A DNA stretch of 5,529 nucleotides from an uncultured Eubacteriales bacterium (GTDB lineage: Bacteria; Bacillota; Clostridia; UBA1381): positions 1 to 5,529 of the forward strand of contig USPO01000122.1 in assembly GCA_900556575.1 (NCBI GenBank), given 5' to 3'. The translations under genes and the position numbers were made by a program. The number at the start of each line of letters is the position of its first letter. The stretch's first letter is position 1. This document shows, in pieces, positions 1-5,487 of the stretch. The notes beneath the pieces were generated by a model that had not been told where the DNA came from, did not search any database, and worked only from the letters and a program-made list of their open reading frames with translations.

Positions 1-281
1 GCTATGACAACATTCGTCAAAGGGCCGGACAGATATAAAATCAGCTCATCAGAAATATTTGCAACAAGCTTATTTTTCAGTCTTAAATTTACTCCGAAAG
101 GATACAGTGCAAAATGAGAGACTTTAAGTCCTATTGCCGCCGCCGCCGCAAGATGTGCTGCCTCATGCAGCAGCATGGAAAAATACGCACAGCACAGCTC
201 GGCTATATGATGATTTAAGAAAAACAATACAAACATCGCAATTGTAAGAAAATGAATATAAAGCCTGCCGAGCCGCAGCAT
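1..281 (-). CDS. SpoIVFB-like M50 (site-2) intramembrane metalloprotease, N-terminal part only
   Basis: The frame is open from an ATG at 281-279 to the window edge, giving 93 complete codons; the C-terminal part is outside. Residues 8-23 form a hydrophobic segment and residues 29-50 a second, which contains the zinc-binding HExxH motif as HEAAH (residues 39-43; His39, Glu40, His43). Residues 59-63 read LYPFG and residues 84-90 LSGPLTN. From memory, SpoIVFB of Bacillus shows the same order and nearly the same spacing: a short helix starting near an IH motif, HELGH, LLPFGG, then AGPL. The family cuts within membranes; SpoIVFB activates sigma-K during sporulation. The third zinc ligand (an Asp in a later helix) lies off the window, so catalytic competence cannot be confirmed. 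No SpoIVFA-like partner lies upstream, so it may be a generic site-2 protease and no symbol is given. The start is fixed by a strong Shine-Dalgarno sequence 7 nt upstream. Confidence 0.8.
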   Translation of the reverse strand, partial: MLRLGRLYIHFLTIAMFVLFFLNHHIAELCCAYFSMLLHEAAHLAAAAAIGLKVSHFALYPFGVNLRLKNKLVANISDELILYLSGPLTNVVI

Positions 282-285
282 GAAA

Positions 286-294
286 CCACCCCCT
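286..294 (-). promoter_or_regulatory. Ribosome binding site of the M50 protease gene
   Basis: The minus strand reads AGGGGGTGG, with the AGGGGG core 7 nt before the ATG at 281. It is the only good Shine-Dalgarno sequence near the frame and decides the start. It lies just 2 nt beyond the terminator hairpin that ends at 297. Confidence 0.7.
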
Positions 295-296
295 AA

Positions 297-332
297 TAAT
301 AAAAGGGTATGCTGCTGCATACCCTTTTATTA
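297..332 (-). terminator. Intrinsic terminator after the GH112 phosphorylase gene
   Basis: This is a perfect 16-bp inverted repeat (297-312 pairing with 317-332) with the four-base loop 313-316. On the minus strand the 3' arm ends in ACCCTTTTATTA and runs on into TTAG, giving the U-rich tail of a factor-independent terminator. It begins 34 nt after the phosphorylase stop codon. The plus strand of the stem also ends in TTTTATTA, so the hairpin could work in both directions, but no plus-strand gene is visible to its left. Confidence 0.85.
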
Positions 333-365
333 CATATTCATAAATTGCTAATCAAATATATCAGA

Positions 366-2522
366 TTACATATCAACAATCTGTGTATCGAATGCACCTA
401 ATGTTACAGTCTTAGGACCGTTCGGTGTCTTAACAGTTGTTGTCTGCTCATCAGCACTGTTATTGATAATAACAATCTTTCCGCCCTCCGGATAGTAGCA
501 GCACTCTGTCATTACATTGTCTGTAAGGAAGTCTTGTCCGAGGTCACCGCCTGTTGCCTCAATGATGAGGTTAAGGAGTGTACGGTTATTAATCTCGTTA
601 TGACGGAAGCTTGAAATATATACGCCCGAACCCTTGCCGAACTTATGAAGTGTTACTGCCGGAGCATCGCCGTCAGCTGCAAGTACCTTTGTTGACTCGT
701 CTGCAATATATACAGGCTTTGAAACAACATCAAACTTAGCACCATCGCATAACGCAGCCGAACCTTCAACCTCGAATGACGGAACACCATGACAAATTCT
801 TGCTGTTGTCTTTTCATCAACACCGAGAACCGGAGCCATTCTGAAGTATGTTTCATAACCGCATACAGCACTCGGCTCATTTACACCGATGAATGTACCG
901 CCGTTGTATGCCCACTCTGTAAGAGCCGCAACAAGGTTAGCGTCATCCCAGTTCTTGCCGCCTGACCAAGCTGTGCCTGCTTCACCTGCATTGATGATTA
1001 CCTTTGCATCTGCCGGAATACCCTTCTCGGCAACATCCTTAAAGCTGATAAATTCAACGTCTAACGGCATTCCCGAAAGAGCCTCGATAACGTTTATTAA
1101 ATCAACTTCCGGATGTTCATGGTGATGACCTGAGCATGTCCATGAACGGAGCTTGCCCCATGCTGTCAATACATATACCTTTGTATTCGGCAATACATAC
1201 GGAGCACCGTTATTGTGATATTCCTTAATAAGTCTGAACTCGTCGGCAATCTTTTCAATGTAATCATTGAAATCCGGGAACGGAAGTGTTAATGAAAGGT
1301 AGCCGCCCAGACCAATTCTGTCAATCTTTGCTCTTAATAAAGCACGGCGAACATTCTTCCAGTACTCCTGTGCGTCACGAGTCGGATGACCGCCCTCCAT
1401 GAATGTCGGAGCACCGCCGAGACCTGTCGGGAATAAGTACGGGTGAAGTCTTATTTCATGAGTTTCAACCGCATCAACACCGGCACAAAGACGAACCTCA
1501 AAGCCGTTGAATACGCACTTGATAAGACCGTCAAAGCCGAAGTCCTTAAATCTGTCTCCCCACGGCTCGATACCTACCCATGAATCATCATAGAATACAT
1601 ATGCCTTCTTACCGTAGTCCTGAACAAGCTTAACAAGCTTCTTACCGAAGTCAACAACAAAGTTATTAACAAACTCCATCCAGTCAAGCTTAGCCTGTGT
1701 TGCAACCATATGTGTTGCCTGAAGCTTACCCTTGTTTACAAAATCCTCGGATGTAATCTTGTAGCCGTACTTCTCTTCAAACTGCTTTAATGCAAGCGGT
1801 GATACTGTAAAGTCATATGAACCCCAGTCCGAGAAGTAATCACGGTTTCTCTTGCTTGAGCTCCAGATCCATACAAAGTTATAGAACATTGAAGTGAAAC
1901 GAACAACTGTTGTTGCCGGATGTGTCTTTGCCCAGTTATCGAGCCAGTCAATCATATATGCCTGCGTCTCCGGATAAATCGGATCTATCGGCATTAAATG
2001 CTCCTTGTCCCAGTTGTTTGTTACATGGTTATACATTGAGATTTCTTCCCAAATTCTATATGCAAGGAAGTTTACAGTATATGTATGCCACGGTGTGATA
2101 TCATTAATTGTTACCTTTCCGTCCGCATATGACCACTTATCTGCCGGAACTTCCTCATTTGTTGTACGGTCGAATACCTGCCAATATTCTATTGACTCAG
2201 GTGTTTCGTTTACAACGAACTGCTCAGCATAAAAATCCTTCATAAGCTCAACTGTGAGTGAATTTCCCTCTGCTACGATAGGATTTGTCATGAGGAATGA
2301 CTGCTGGAGCTTATCCATGTTCTGCTTAGCCCACTCATTATGACCTCTGATAATACAGATAGTCGAATAAATGCCGTAACCTGCATTGATAATCTCCGGT
2401 GAAAGCTCTGTACCGTCACTGTCACGGATTACATCTGCTCCCCATTTCTCAGCCATCTCTAATGTAAGCTTCTCATATCCGCTTTCGCCCGGAAGTGTGA
2501 AGCCTCCTTTTGTCTTACTCAT
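366..2522 (-). CDS. gnpA: GH112 beta-galactoside phosphorylase (1,3-beta-galactosyl-N-acetylhexosamine phosphorylase family)
   Basis: The 718-residue product has no signal peptide and is cytoplasmic. Family GH112 enzymes use phosphate to split a beta-galactosyl disaccharide (lacto-N-biose, galacto-N-biose or galactosyl-rhamnose) into galactose 1-phosphate and the acceptor sugar, with inversion. The N-terminus (GGFTLPGE at 6-13, WGADVIRDSDGT at 27-38) is typical of the family. A catalytic TIM-barrel-like domain covers about residues 1-435, with VVRFTSMFY at 206-214 and FYDDSWVG at 310-317. Asp313 matches the position I recall for the general acid of the Bifidobacterium longum enzyme. An alpha/beta domain follows (about 446-655, with AWGKLRSW and EALSGMP), then a short beta domain. 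Length is normal (about 720-750). The acceptor-side stretch 215-240 differs from the bifidobacterial type, so the substrate is uncertain and the symbol only names the family. The gene has its own promoter and terminator. Arginine codons are almost all CGT or AGA, which fits high expression. The Shine-Dalgarno AAAGGAG (2533-2539) lies 10 nt before the ATG. Confidence 0.93.
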   Translation of the reverse strand: MSKTKGGFTLPGESGYEKLTLEMAEKWGADVIRDSDGTELSPEIINAGYGIYSTICIIRGHNEWAKQNMDKLQQSFLMTNPIVAEGNSLTVELMKDFYAEQFVVNETPESIEYWQVFDRTTNEEVPADKWSYADGKVTINDITPWHTYTVNFLAYRIWEEISMYNHVTNNWDKEHLMPIDPIYPETQAYMIDWLDNWAKTHPATTVVRFTSMFYNFVWIWSSSKRNRDYFSDWGSYDFTVSPLALKQFEEKYGYKITSEDFVNKGKLQATHMVATQAKLDWMEFVNNFVVDFGKKLVKLVQDYGKKAYVFYDDSWVGIEPWGDRFKDFGFDGLIKCVFNGFEVRLCAGVDAVETHEIRLHPYLFPTGLGGAPTFMEGGHPTRDAQEYWKNVRRALLRAKIDRIGLGGYLSLTLPFPDFNDYIEKIADEFRLIKEYHNNGAPYVLPNTKVYVLTAWGKLRSWTCSGHHHEHPEVDLINVIEALSGMPLDVEFISFKDVAEKGIPADAKVIINAGEAGTAWSGGKNWDDANLVAALTEWAYNGGTFIGVNEPSAVCGYETYFRMAPVLGVDEKTTARICHGVPSFEVEGSAALCDGAKFDVVSKPVYIADESTKVLAADGDAPAVTLHKFGKGSGVYISSFRHNEINNRTLLNLIIEATGGDLGQDFLTDNVMTECCYYPEGGKIVIINNSADEQTTTVKTPNGPKTVTLGAFDTQIVDM

Positions 2523-2559
2523 TCGCTTTTCTCTCCTTTAAATATAAACTGATATTAAC

Positions 2560-2588
2560 ATTATAACATATTTTTTGTATTAAGTAAA
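2560..2588 (-). promoter_or_regulatory. Sigma-A-type extended -10 promoter of the GH112 phosphorylase gene
   Basis: On the minus strand there is a consensus -10 TATAAT (2560-2565) preceded by TGT, so the extended TGnTATAAT form is complete. The -35 candidate is TTTACT (2583-2588, 4 of 6 consensus bases) at the ideal 17-bp spacing. Transcription should start near 2553, leaving a leader of about 30 nt with the Shine-Dalgarno sequence at 2533-2539. Upstream of the -35 lie four A-tracts of 5-7 bases (2591-2621), which could act as an UP element. Confidence 0.82.
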
Positions 2589-2630
2589 GGTTTTTTTAGC
2601 AATTTTTTTATTTTTATTTTTAAACCTTTA
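2585..2630. repeat. 9-bp inverted repeat with an A-rich 28-nt loop between whiA and the phosphorylase gene
   Basis: The arms TAAAGGTTT (2585-2593) and AAACCTTTA (2622-2630) are perfect inverted repeats. On the minus strand the first arm includes the whiA stop codon and the second covers most of the -35 hexamer of the next promoter. The loop is almost pure A on the minus strand and no T-run follows the second arm, so this is not a standard minus-strand terminator. It may be a weak RNA structure, an operator-like site, or chance in a very AT-rich spacer. Confidence 0.4.
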
Positions 2631-3353
2631 TTCCAAGCCTTCCGCCGCCTCAATCAGTCTGTTCAGTCTGTGATTTACTCCCGACTTGCCTATCGGAGGA
2701 GTCATCATCTCGCCCAGTTCCTTCAAACTTGCTCCCTGATTGTTTATTCTAAGCTCGCCTATTTCCTTAAGTGATTCAGGCAGTTTCTCCCACTCACCTG
2801 CATTCTTCAGAGCATTTATTGCTCTGATATGCTTCGACGCTGCTTTAACACTTTTCTGAAGATTTGCACTTTCAAAGTTTACACGTCTGTTCACATCATT
2901 TCTTATGCTGCGTTCCGTCTGAAGACTAAACAGCTTCAATGCGTCCGCACCGGCGCCTATCGTTCCCAGTACTGCCGCAATTGAGTCGCAGTCCTTTACA
3001 TACACCACATATCTTCCCTTTCGTTCGGATACACCGCAGCGTATATCTCTTTTTTTGAACAAAGCGGCTATAAAATCCGCTTCCTTTTTGTGACGTGCAT
3101 CTATTTCCAAATGCCAGCTTTTTTCAGGGTCACTCACAGAACCGCCTTTCATGAACGCACCGCGTAAAAATGCACGCTCACAGCAGTCCGCACCCTCTAT
3201 ATCTCCGTAATTCATGCGGTACTTGAATGCCTCATATTCTCCGTCATCCTCTATCATGACTGCAAGCTTACCCGCTGCTTCCGCATATGCACATTGGTTA
3301 CATTCATAGCCGGCTGTTTCAAGCTTTTCTTTTATTTCTGCTGAAAATGACAT
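2628..3353 (-). CDS. whiA: WhiA-family DNA-binding regulator, compact form
   Basis: The 241-residue product begins MSFSAEIKEKLE, the usual WhiA N-terminus. Residues 57-78 (CCERAFLRGAF, then GGSVSDPEK) form the LAGLIDADG-like helix and loop of the second homing-endonuclease-type lobe. Residues 81-160 continue that lobe (HLEI, RKGRYVVYVKD, NDVNRRVN, then ESANLQK). The C-terminal helix-turn-helix domain (about 190-238) contains LPESLKEIGELR, ASLKELGEMM and GKSGVNHRL, all highly conserved. WhiA binds DNA and influences cell division, chromosome segregation and, in actinomycetes, sporulation. Typical members have about 300-325 residues; here the CCxRAxLRGAF motif comes at residue 57 instead of about 115-120, so most of the first lobe is missing. 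A GTG at 3404-3402 would add 17 residues (258 in total), but it lacks a good Shine-Dalgarno sequence and lies about 11 nt from the predicted transcription start, so the ATG at 3353 is preferred. Confidence 0.9.
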   Translation of the reverse strand: MSFSAEIKEKLETAGYECNQCAYAEAAGKLAVMIEDDGEYEAFKYRMNYGDIEGADCCERAFLRGAFMKGGSVSDPEKSWHLEIDARHKKEADFIAALFKKRDIRCGVSERKGRYVVYVKDCDSIAAVLGTIGAGADALKLFSLQTERSIRNDVNRRVNFESANLQKSVKAASKHIRAINALKNAGEWEKLPESLKEIGELRINNQGASLKELGEMMTPPIGKSGVNHRLNRLIEAAEGLE

Positions 3354-3362
3354 TTTTTCCTT

Positions 3363-3367
3363 TCCTT
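3363..3367 (-). promoter_or_regulatory. Ribosome binding site deciding the whiA start
   Basis: AAGGA on the minus strand lies 9 nt before the ATG at 3353, and a second AAAGGA (3358-3363) lies 4 nt before it. This purine-rich stretch supports the ATG over the GTG at 3404, which has only a weak GGTG in front of it. Confidence 0.65.
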
Positions 3368-3421
3368 GTACGTTTAGTAAATAATTAAATTTTGGATACT
3401 GCACGGCTGCTTCACCGGAAT

Positions 3422-3430
3422 ATTATATCA
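3422..3430 (-). promoter_or_regulatory. Extended -10 promoter of whiA
   Basis: The minus strand reads TGATATAAT, a complete extended -10 (TGn plus consensus TATAAT at 3422-3427). The -35 position at 17-bp spacing (3445-3450) reads ATTTAT and is poor, so the promoter probably depends on the TG extension. The predicted start is near 3415, giving a leader of about 62 nt to the preferred ATG. It lies directly downstream of the yvcK terminator, which makes whiA a separate transcription unit. Confidence 0.65.
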
Positions 3431-3455
3431 TAAATCTTCTTATCATAAATCTTCT
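3426..3455. repeat. Perfect 15-bp tandem direct repeat (two copies) at the whiA promoter
   Basis: The unit AGAAGATTTATGATA (minus strand) occurs twice back to back, at 3441-3455 and 3426-3440, with no mismatch. The downstream copy supplies the TG and the first bases of the whiA -10 element; the upstream copy occupies the -35 area. It could be a replication-slippage duplication or a pair of regulator half-sites. Confidence 0.8.
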
Positions 3456-3463
3456 AATATAAA

Positions 3464-3485
3464 AAGCCTCCCCTTGGAGAGGCTT
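3464..3485 (-). terminator. Intrinsic terminator of the rapZ-yvcK unit
   Basis: On the minus strand AAGCCTC pairs with GAGGCTT (3479-3485 with 3464-3470). One G-U pair and one C-G pair extend this to a 9-bp stem with the loop CAAG, directly followed by TTTTTATATT. It begins 17 nt after the yvcK stop. The plus strand has no T-run after the stem, so it acts on minus-strand transcription only. Confidence 0.9.
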
Positions 3486-3502
3486 ATACGCAGCCATAGC
3501 AT

Positions 3503-4468
3503 CTATCTGCTGTCGCTCTTGCCTATTGTTACTATCGTTCTCGCCAGACGGCTGAAATTGTGCCTTATCTTACTGCTTTTTACAAGCAGAAAATTTCCCG
3601 ACACAAGCGCTGTTCTTCCAACTATCCTTTCGGAGTCTATGTATACTTCAGAGGCAAATTCCTCAAGATATTTGAGCCTTAATGTTTCCGGAATAGGTGC
3701 ATTATTAACTATCATTGCATCGGCTATTCCTTTATAGGAATGCTTTTCTAATGCCTCCAGGTGCTGTGAAGCCTTATAGCCTTCTGTTTCACCCGGCTGT
3801 GTCATTATATTGCATACATAGATTTTTACAGCCTTACTCTCCCGAATAGCCTCCGGTATTCCTTCAACAAGCAAATTCGGAATTATGCTCGTATACAGAC
3901 TTCCCGGTCCCAAAACAACTACATCCGCATCAATAATTGCATCTATTGCCTGTTCTACTGCCTTCGGCTTTTCAGGTGAGAGGAACACGCTTGATATTCC
4001 CTTGTTTTTTCCTATTCTGTGCTGACCTATATGCGACTCGCCGTCTATTATGCTGCCGTCCCTAAGCTCGGCATGAAGAGTAACATTTTCGTTTGTTACC
4101 GGATACACCGTTCCGACAACCCCCATAAGACGGTTAAATTTCTCGACCGCCTCTTCAAAATTACCGCTCATTTCATTTAATGCCGCAAGAATTAAATTAC
4201 CAAGGCTGTGACCTTTTAAATTACCCTCCTGAAAACGGTAATTCAAAAGTTCTCCCGCTATCGGATCCACATCAGCCAAAGCACTGACACAGTTTCTTAC
4301 ATCTCCCGGAGGCAGCATTCCGTAATCAGTCCTAAGTACTCCCGATGAACCTCCGTCATCTGCTACCGTTACAATCGCCGAAATATTCGGAGTATAGAGC
4401 TTCAAGCCTCTCAGCATTGTTGAAAGTCCCGTTCCTCCGCCTATTGCCGCTATTTTCAAACCATTCAT
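3503..4468 (-). CDS. yvcK: YvcK/CofD-like (UPF0052) protein, putative gluconeogenesis and morphogenesis factor
   Basis: With the ATG at 4468 the product has 321 residues, close to the family norm (about 315-330). It begins MNGLKIAAIGGGTGLS, a Rossmann-type nucleotide-binding start. Further family motifs, in this numbering, are ADDGGSSGVLR at 36-46, PPGDVRNCVSAL at 53-64, GHSLGNLILAAL at 86-97, GPGSLYTSIIPNLL at 187-200 and CNIMTQPGETEGY at 219-231. Bacillus YvcK binds UDP-GlcNAc and is needed for normal shape and growth on gluconeogenic carbon sources, and related CofD enzymes transfer a phospholactyl group. No enzymatic activity should be assumed here. A GTG at 4492 would add eight residues (329) and overlap rapZ by 20 nt. 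The ATG is preferred because it puts the start right before the Rossmann strand, 4 nt after the rapZ stop, with a Shine-Dalgarno sequence in the end of rapZ. The tight spacing implies translational coupling. Confidence 0.93.
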   Translation of the reverse strand: MNGLKIAAIGGGTGLSTMLRGLKLYTPNISAIVTVADDGGSSGVLRTDYGMLPPGDVRNCVSALADVDPIAGELLNYRFQEGNLKGHSLGNLILAALNEMSGNFEEAVEKFNRLMGVVGTVYPVTNENVTLHAELRDGSIIDGESHIGQHRIGKNKGISSVFLSPEKPKAVEQAIDAIIDADVVVLGPGSLYTSIIPNLLVEGIPEAIRESKAVKIYVCNIMTQPGETEGYKASQHLEALEKHSYKGIADAMIVNNAPIPETLRLKYLEEFASEVYIDSERIVGRTALVSGNFLLVKSSKIRHNFSRLARTIVTIGKSDSR

Positions 4469-4472
4469 AGCT

Positions 4473-5327
4473 TTACTCTCTTCCCATGTCACGGTATGCT
4501 ACATTTACCTTTAAGCCCGTTTCCTTTAAATGCTCGCCGAGCTTATTCGTAAAGGTCACACTCCTGTGCTTTCCTCCGGTACAGCCTATTGCAATTGTTA
4601 TAGATACCTTTCCTTCCTCTTCATAAAGAGGGATAAGGAAATCCATCATATCAAACAGCTTCTTTTCAAACTCCTGCGCCTCCGGAAACTGCATGACATA
4701 GTCCTGAACTTCCTTGTCATTTCCTGTTTTATACTTTAACTCATCTATATAGAACGGATTAGGAAAACATCTCACATCAAATACAAGGTCCGCATCCATC
4801 GGCATACCGTATTTATATCCGAATGCCATTACATTTACAACAAAAGTTTTCTTATTATCATCGCAAAAAATTTCCTTTAGTTCATCAAGCAGCCCCGAAT
4901 TTGACAAATGACTTGTATCAATTACAAAATCCGAGCTGTTATACAGCTTTTCGAGCAGCGTTCTTTCCTGCTTTATCGAGGCAAGCAGTCCGTTCGGGTT
5001 ATATATAGGATGCGACCTTCTTGTTTCCTTATATCTTTTAACAAGTGTTTCATCATCTGCCGTCAAAAACAGCACCCTTACATCATAGCCTTTTAGCTTC
5101 AGTGCCTGAATTTGTGTGGCAAGCTCATTAATCATCTCACCTACACGCACATCTATTACAAGAGCAACATTATTAAATTTTCCTCCGGCAGTCGCAAGCA
5201 TTTCCGAAAACTTTGGAATCAGCATCGGCGGTAAATTGTCGATACAGAAGTAACCCATATCTTCGAGGTAACGAATTACCCTTGTTTTTCCGGAACCCGA
5301 CATTCCCGTAACTATTGTGAACTGCAT
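4473..5327 (-). CDS. rapZ: RapZ/YvcJ-family nucleotide-binding protein (RNase adapter family)
   Basis: The 284-residue product matches the usual family length (about 285-295). The P-loop GMSGSGKT is at residues 8-15, followed by YFCIDNLPP (26-34), LFLTADDETLVKRYKETRR (87-104, with HP at 106-107), FGYKYG (169-174), DVRCFPNPF (184-192) and the C-terminal signature GCTGGKHRSV (248-257). The family binds ATP/GTP. In E. coli RapZ guides RNase E to the small RNA GlmZ and so tunes glucosamine-6-phosphate synthase. In Gram-positive bacteria the protein (YvcJ) is a nucleotidase whose role is less clear, linked to competence in B. subtilis. The E. coli mechanism should not be transferred without evidence. 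The gene heads the unit with yvcK. A Shine-Dalgarno GAGGAAG (5334-5340) lies 6 nt before the ATG, and the P-loop at residue 8 fits this start. Confidence 0.95.
   Translation of the reverse strand: MQFTIVTGMSGSGKTRVIRYLEDMGYFCIDNLPPMLIPKFSEMLATAGGKFNNVALVIDVRVGEMINELATQIQALKLKGYDVRVLFLTADDETLVKRYKETRRSHPIYNPNGLLASIKQERTLLEKLYNSSDFVIDTSHLSNSGLLDELKEIFCDDNKKTFVVNVMAFGYKYGMPMDADLVFDVRCFPNPFYIDELKYKTGNDKEVQDYVMQFPEAQEFEKKLFDMMDFLIPLYEEEGKVSITIAIGCTGGKHRSVTFTNKLGEHLKETGLKVNVAYRDMGRE
4476..4485 (-). promoter_or_regulatory. Ribosome binding site of yvcK inside the last codons of rapZ
   Basis: The purine-rich GGGAAGAGAG lies 7 nt before the ATG at 4468 and is made of the final rapZ codons just before its TAA. 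A ribosome finishing rapZ would be placed to restart on yvcK. It favours the ATG over the GTG at 4492. Confidence 0.55.
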
Positions 5328-5345
5328 TTATATCTTCCTCTCTCT

Positions 5346-5367
5346 AAGGTTCGGCTTTGCAAACCTT
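5346..5367 (-). promoter_or_regulatory. Possible leader hairpin just upstream of the rapZ ribosome binding site
   Basis: On the minus strand AAGGTTTG and CGAACCTT form an 8-bp stem (one T-G pair) with the loop CAAAGC, ending 5 nt before the Shine-Dalgarno region at 5334-5340. On the plus strand the stem has a C-A mismatch but is followed by TTTTGTTATTT, so it could instead be a weak plus-strand terminator. No plus-strand gene that would need one is seen. The function is unknown. Confidence 0.35.
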
Positions 5368-5439
5368 TTTTGTTATTTAAATTAGAATTTTCCGAATTGT
5401 TTTAATAGAACACTATTTAGCAATGACCGCTAATACGAT

Positions 5440-5487
5440 AAGCCTCCCCTTCCGGGGGAGGTGGCACGCGAAGCGTGACGGAAGGGG
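5440..5487. repeat. GC-rich multi-hairpin intergenic repeat (REP/MITE-like)
   Basis: The segment is far more GC-rich than the AT-rich spacer around it and can fold in two exclusive ways. One is a local 7-bp hairpin, CCTCCCC (5443-5449) with GGGGAGG (5455-5461). The other is a long-range 9-bp stem, CCCCTTCCG (5446-5454) with CGGAAGGGG (5479-5487). The second encloses a third hairpin, CACGC-GAA-GCGTG (5465-5477). No T-run follows on either strand, so it is not a classical terminator. The layout resembles palindromic intergenic repeats that I recall from Clostridia genomes; copy number cannot be judged from one window. Confidence 0.6.

Noticed and set aside
318..355. Possible promoter for the M50 gene: TTGATT (350-355) and TAATAA at 17-bp spacing on the minus strand
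   Set aside because: The -10 matches only 3 of 6 bases and would lie in the terminator stem; too weak to annotate.
889..1125. Open frames on the plus strand opposite the phosphorylase gene (also near 1910-2232)
   Set aside because: They lie fully inside a well-supported minus-strand gene, lack Shine-Dalgarno sequences and resemble no known family; they are antisense shadows.
3402..3404. GTG start for a 258-residue WhiA
   Set aside because: It has almost no Shine-Dalgarno sequence and lies about 11 nt from the predicted transcription start, and the extra residues are not WhiA-like, whereas the ATG at 3353 begins the conserved N-terminus.
3474..3737. Plus-strand open frames opposite yvcK and rapZ (3474-3737, 4530-4739, 4823-5008, 4908-5096) and the minus-strand frame 653-880
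   Set aside because: All overlap conserved genes in another frame and show no family motifs of their own.
5376..5424. Possible rapZ promoter: TTGCTA with a distant AACAAT or TAATTT on the minus strand
   Set aside because: No pair combines good hexamers with a 16-18 bp spacing. The real promoter may be further upstream or lie outside the window.
5440..5487. CRISPR-like or riboswitch reading of the right-end hairpins
   Set aside because: There is only one copy with no spacer/repeat array, and I recognise no known riboswitch core; it is described as a palindromic repeat.
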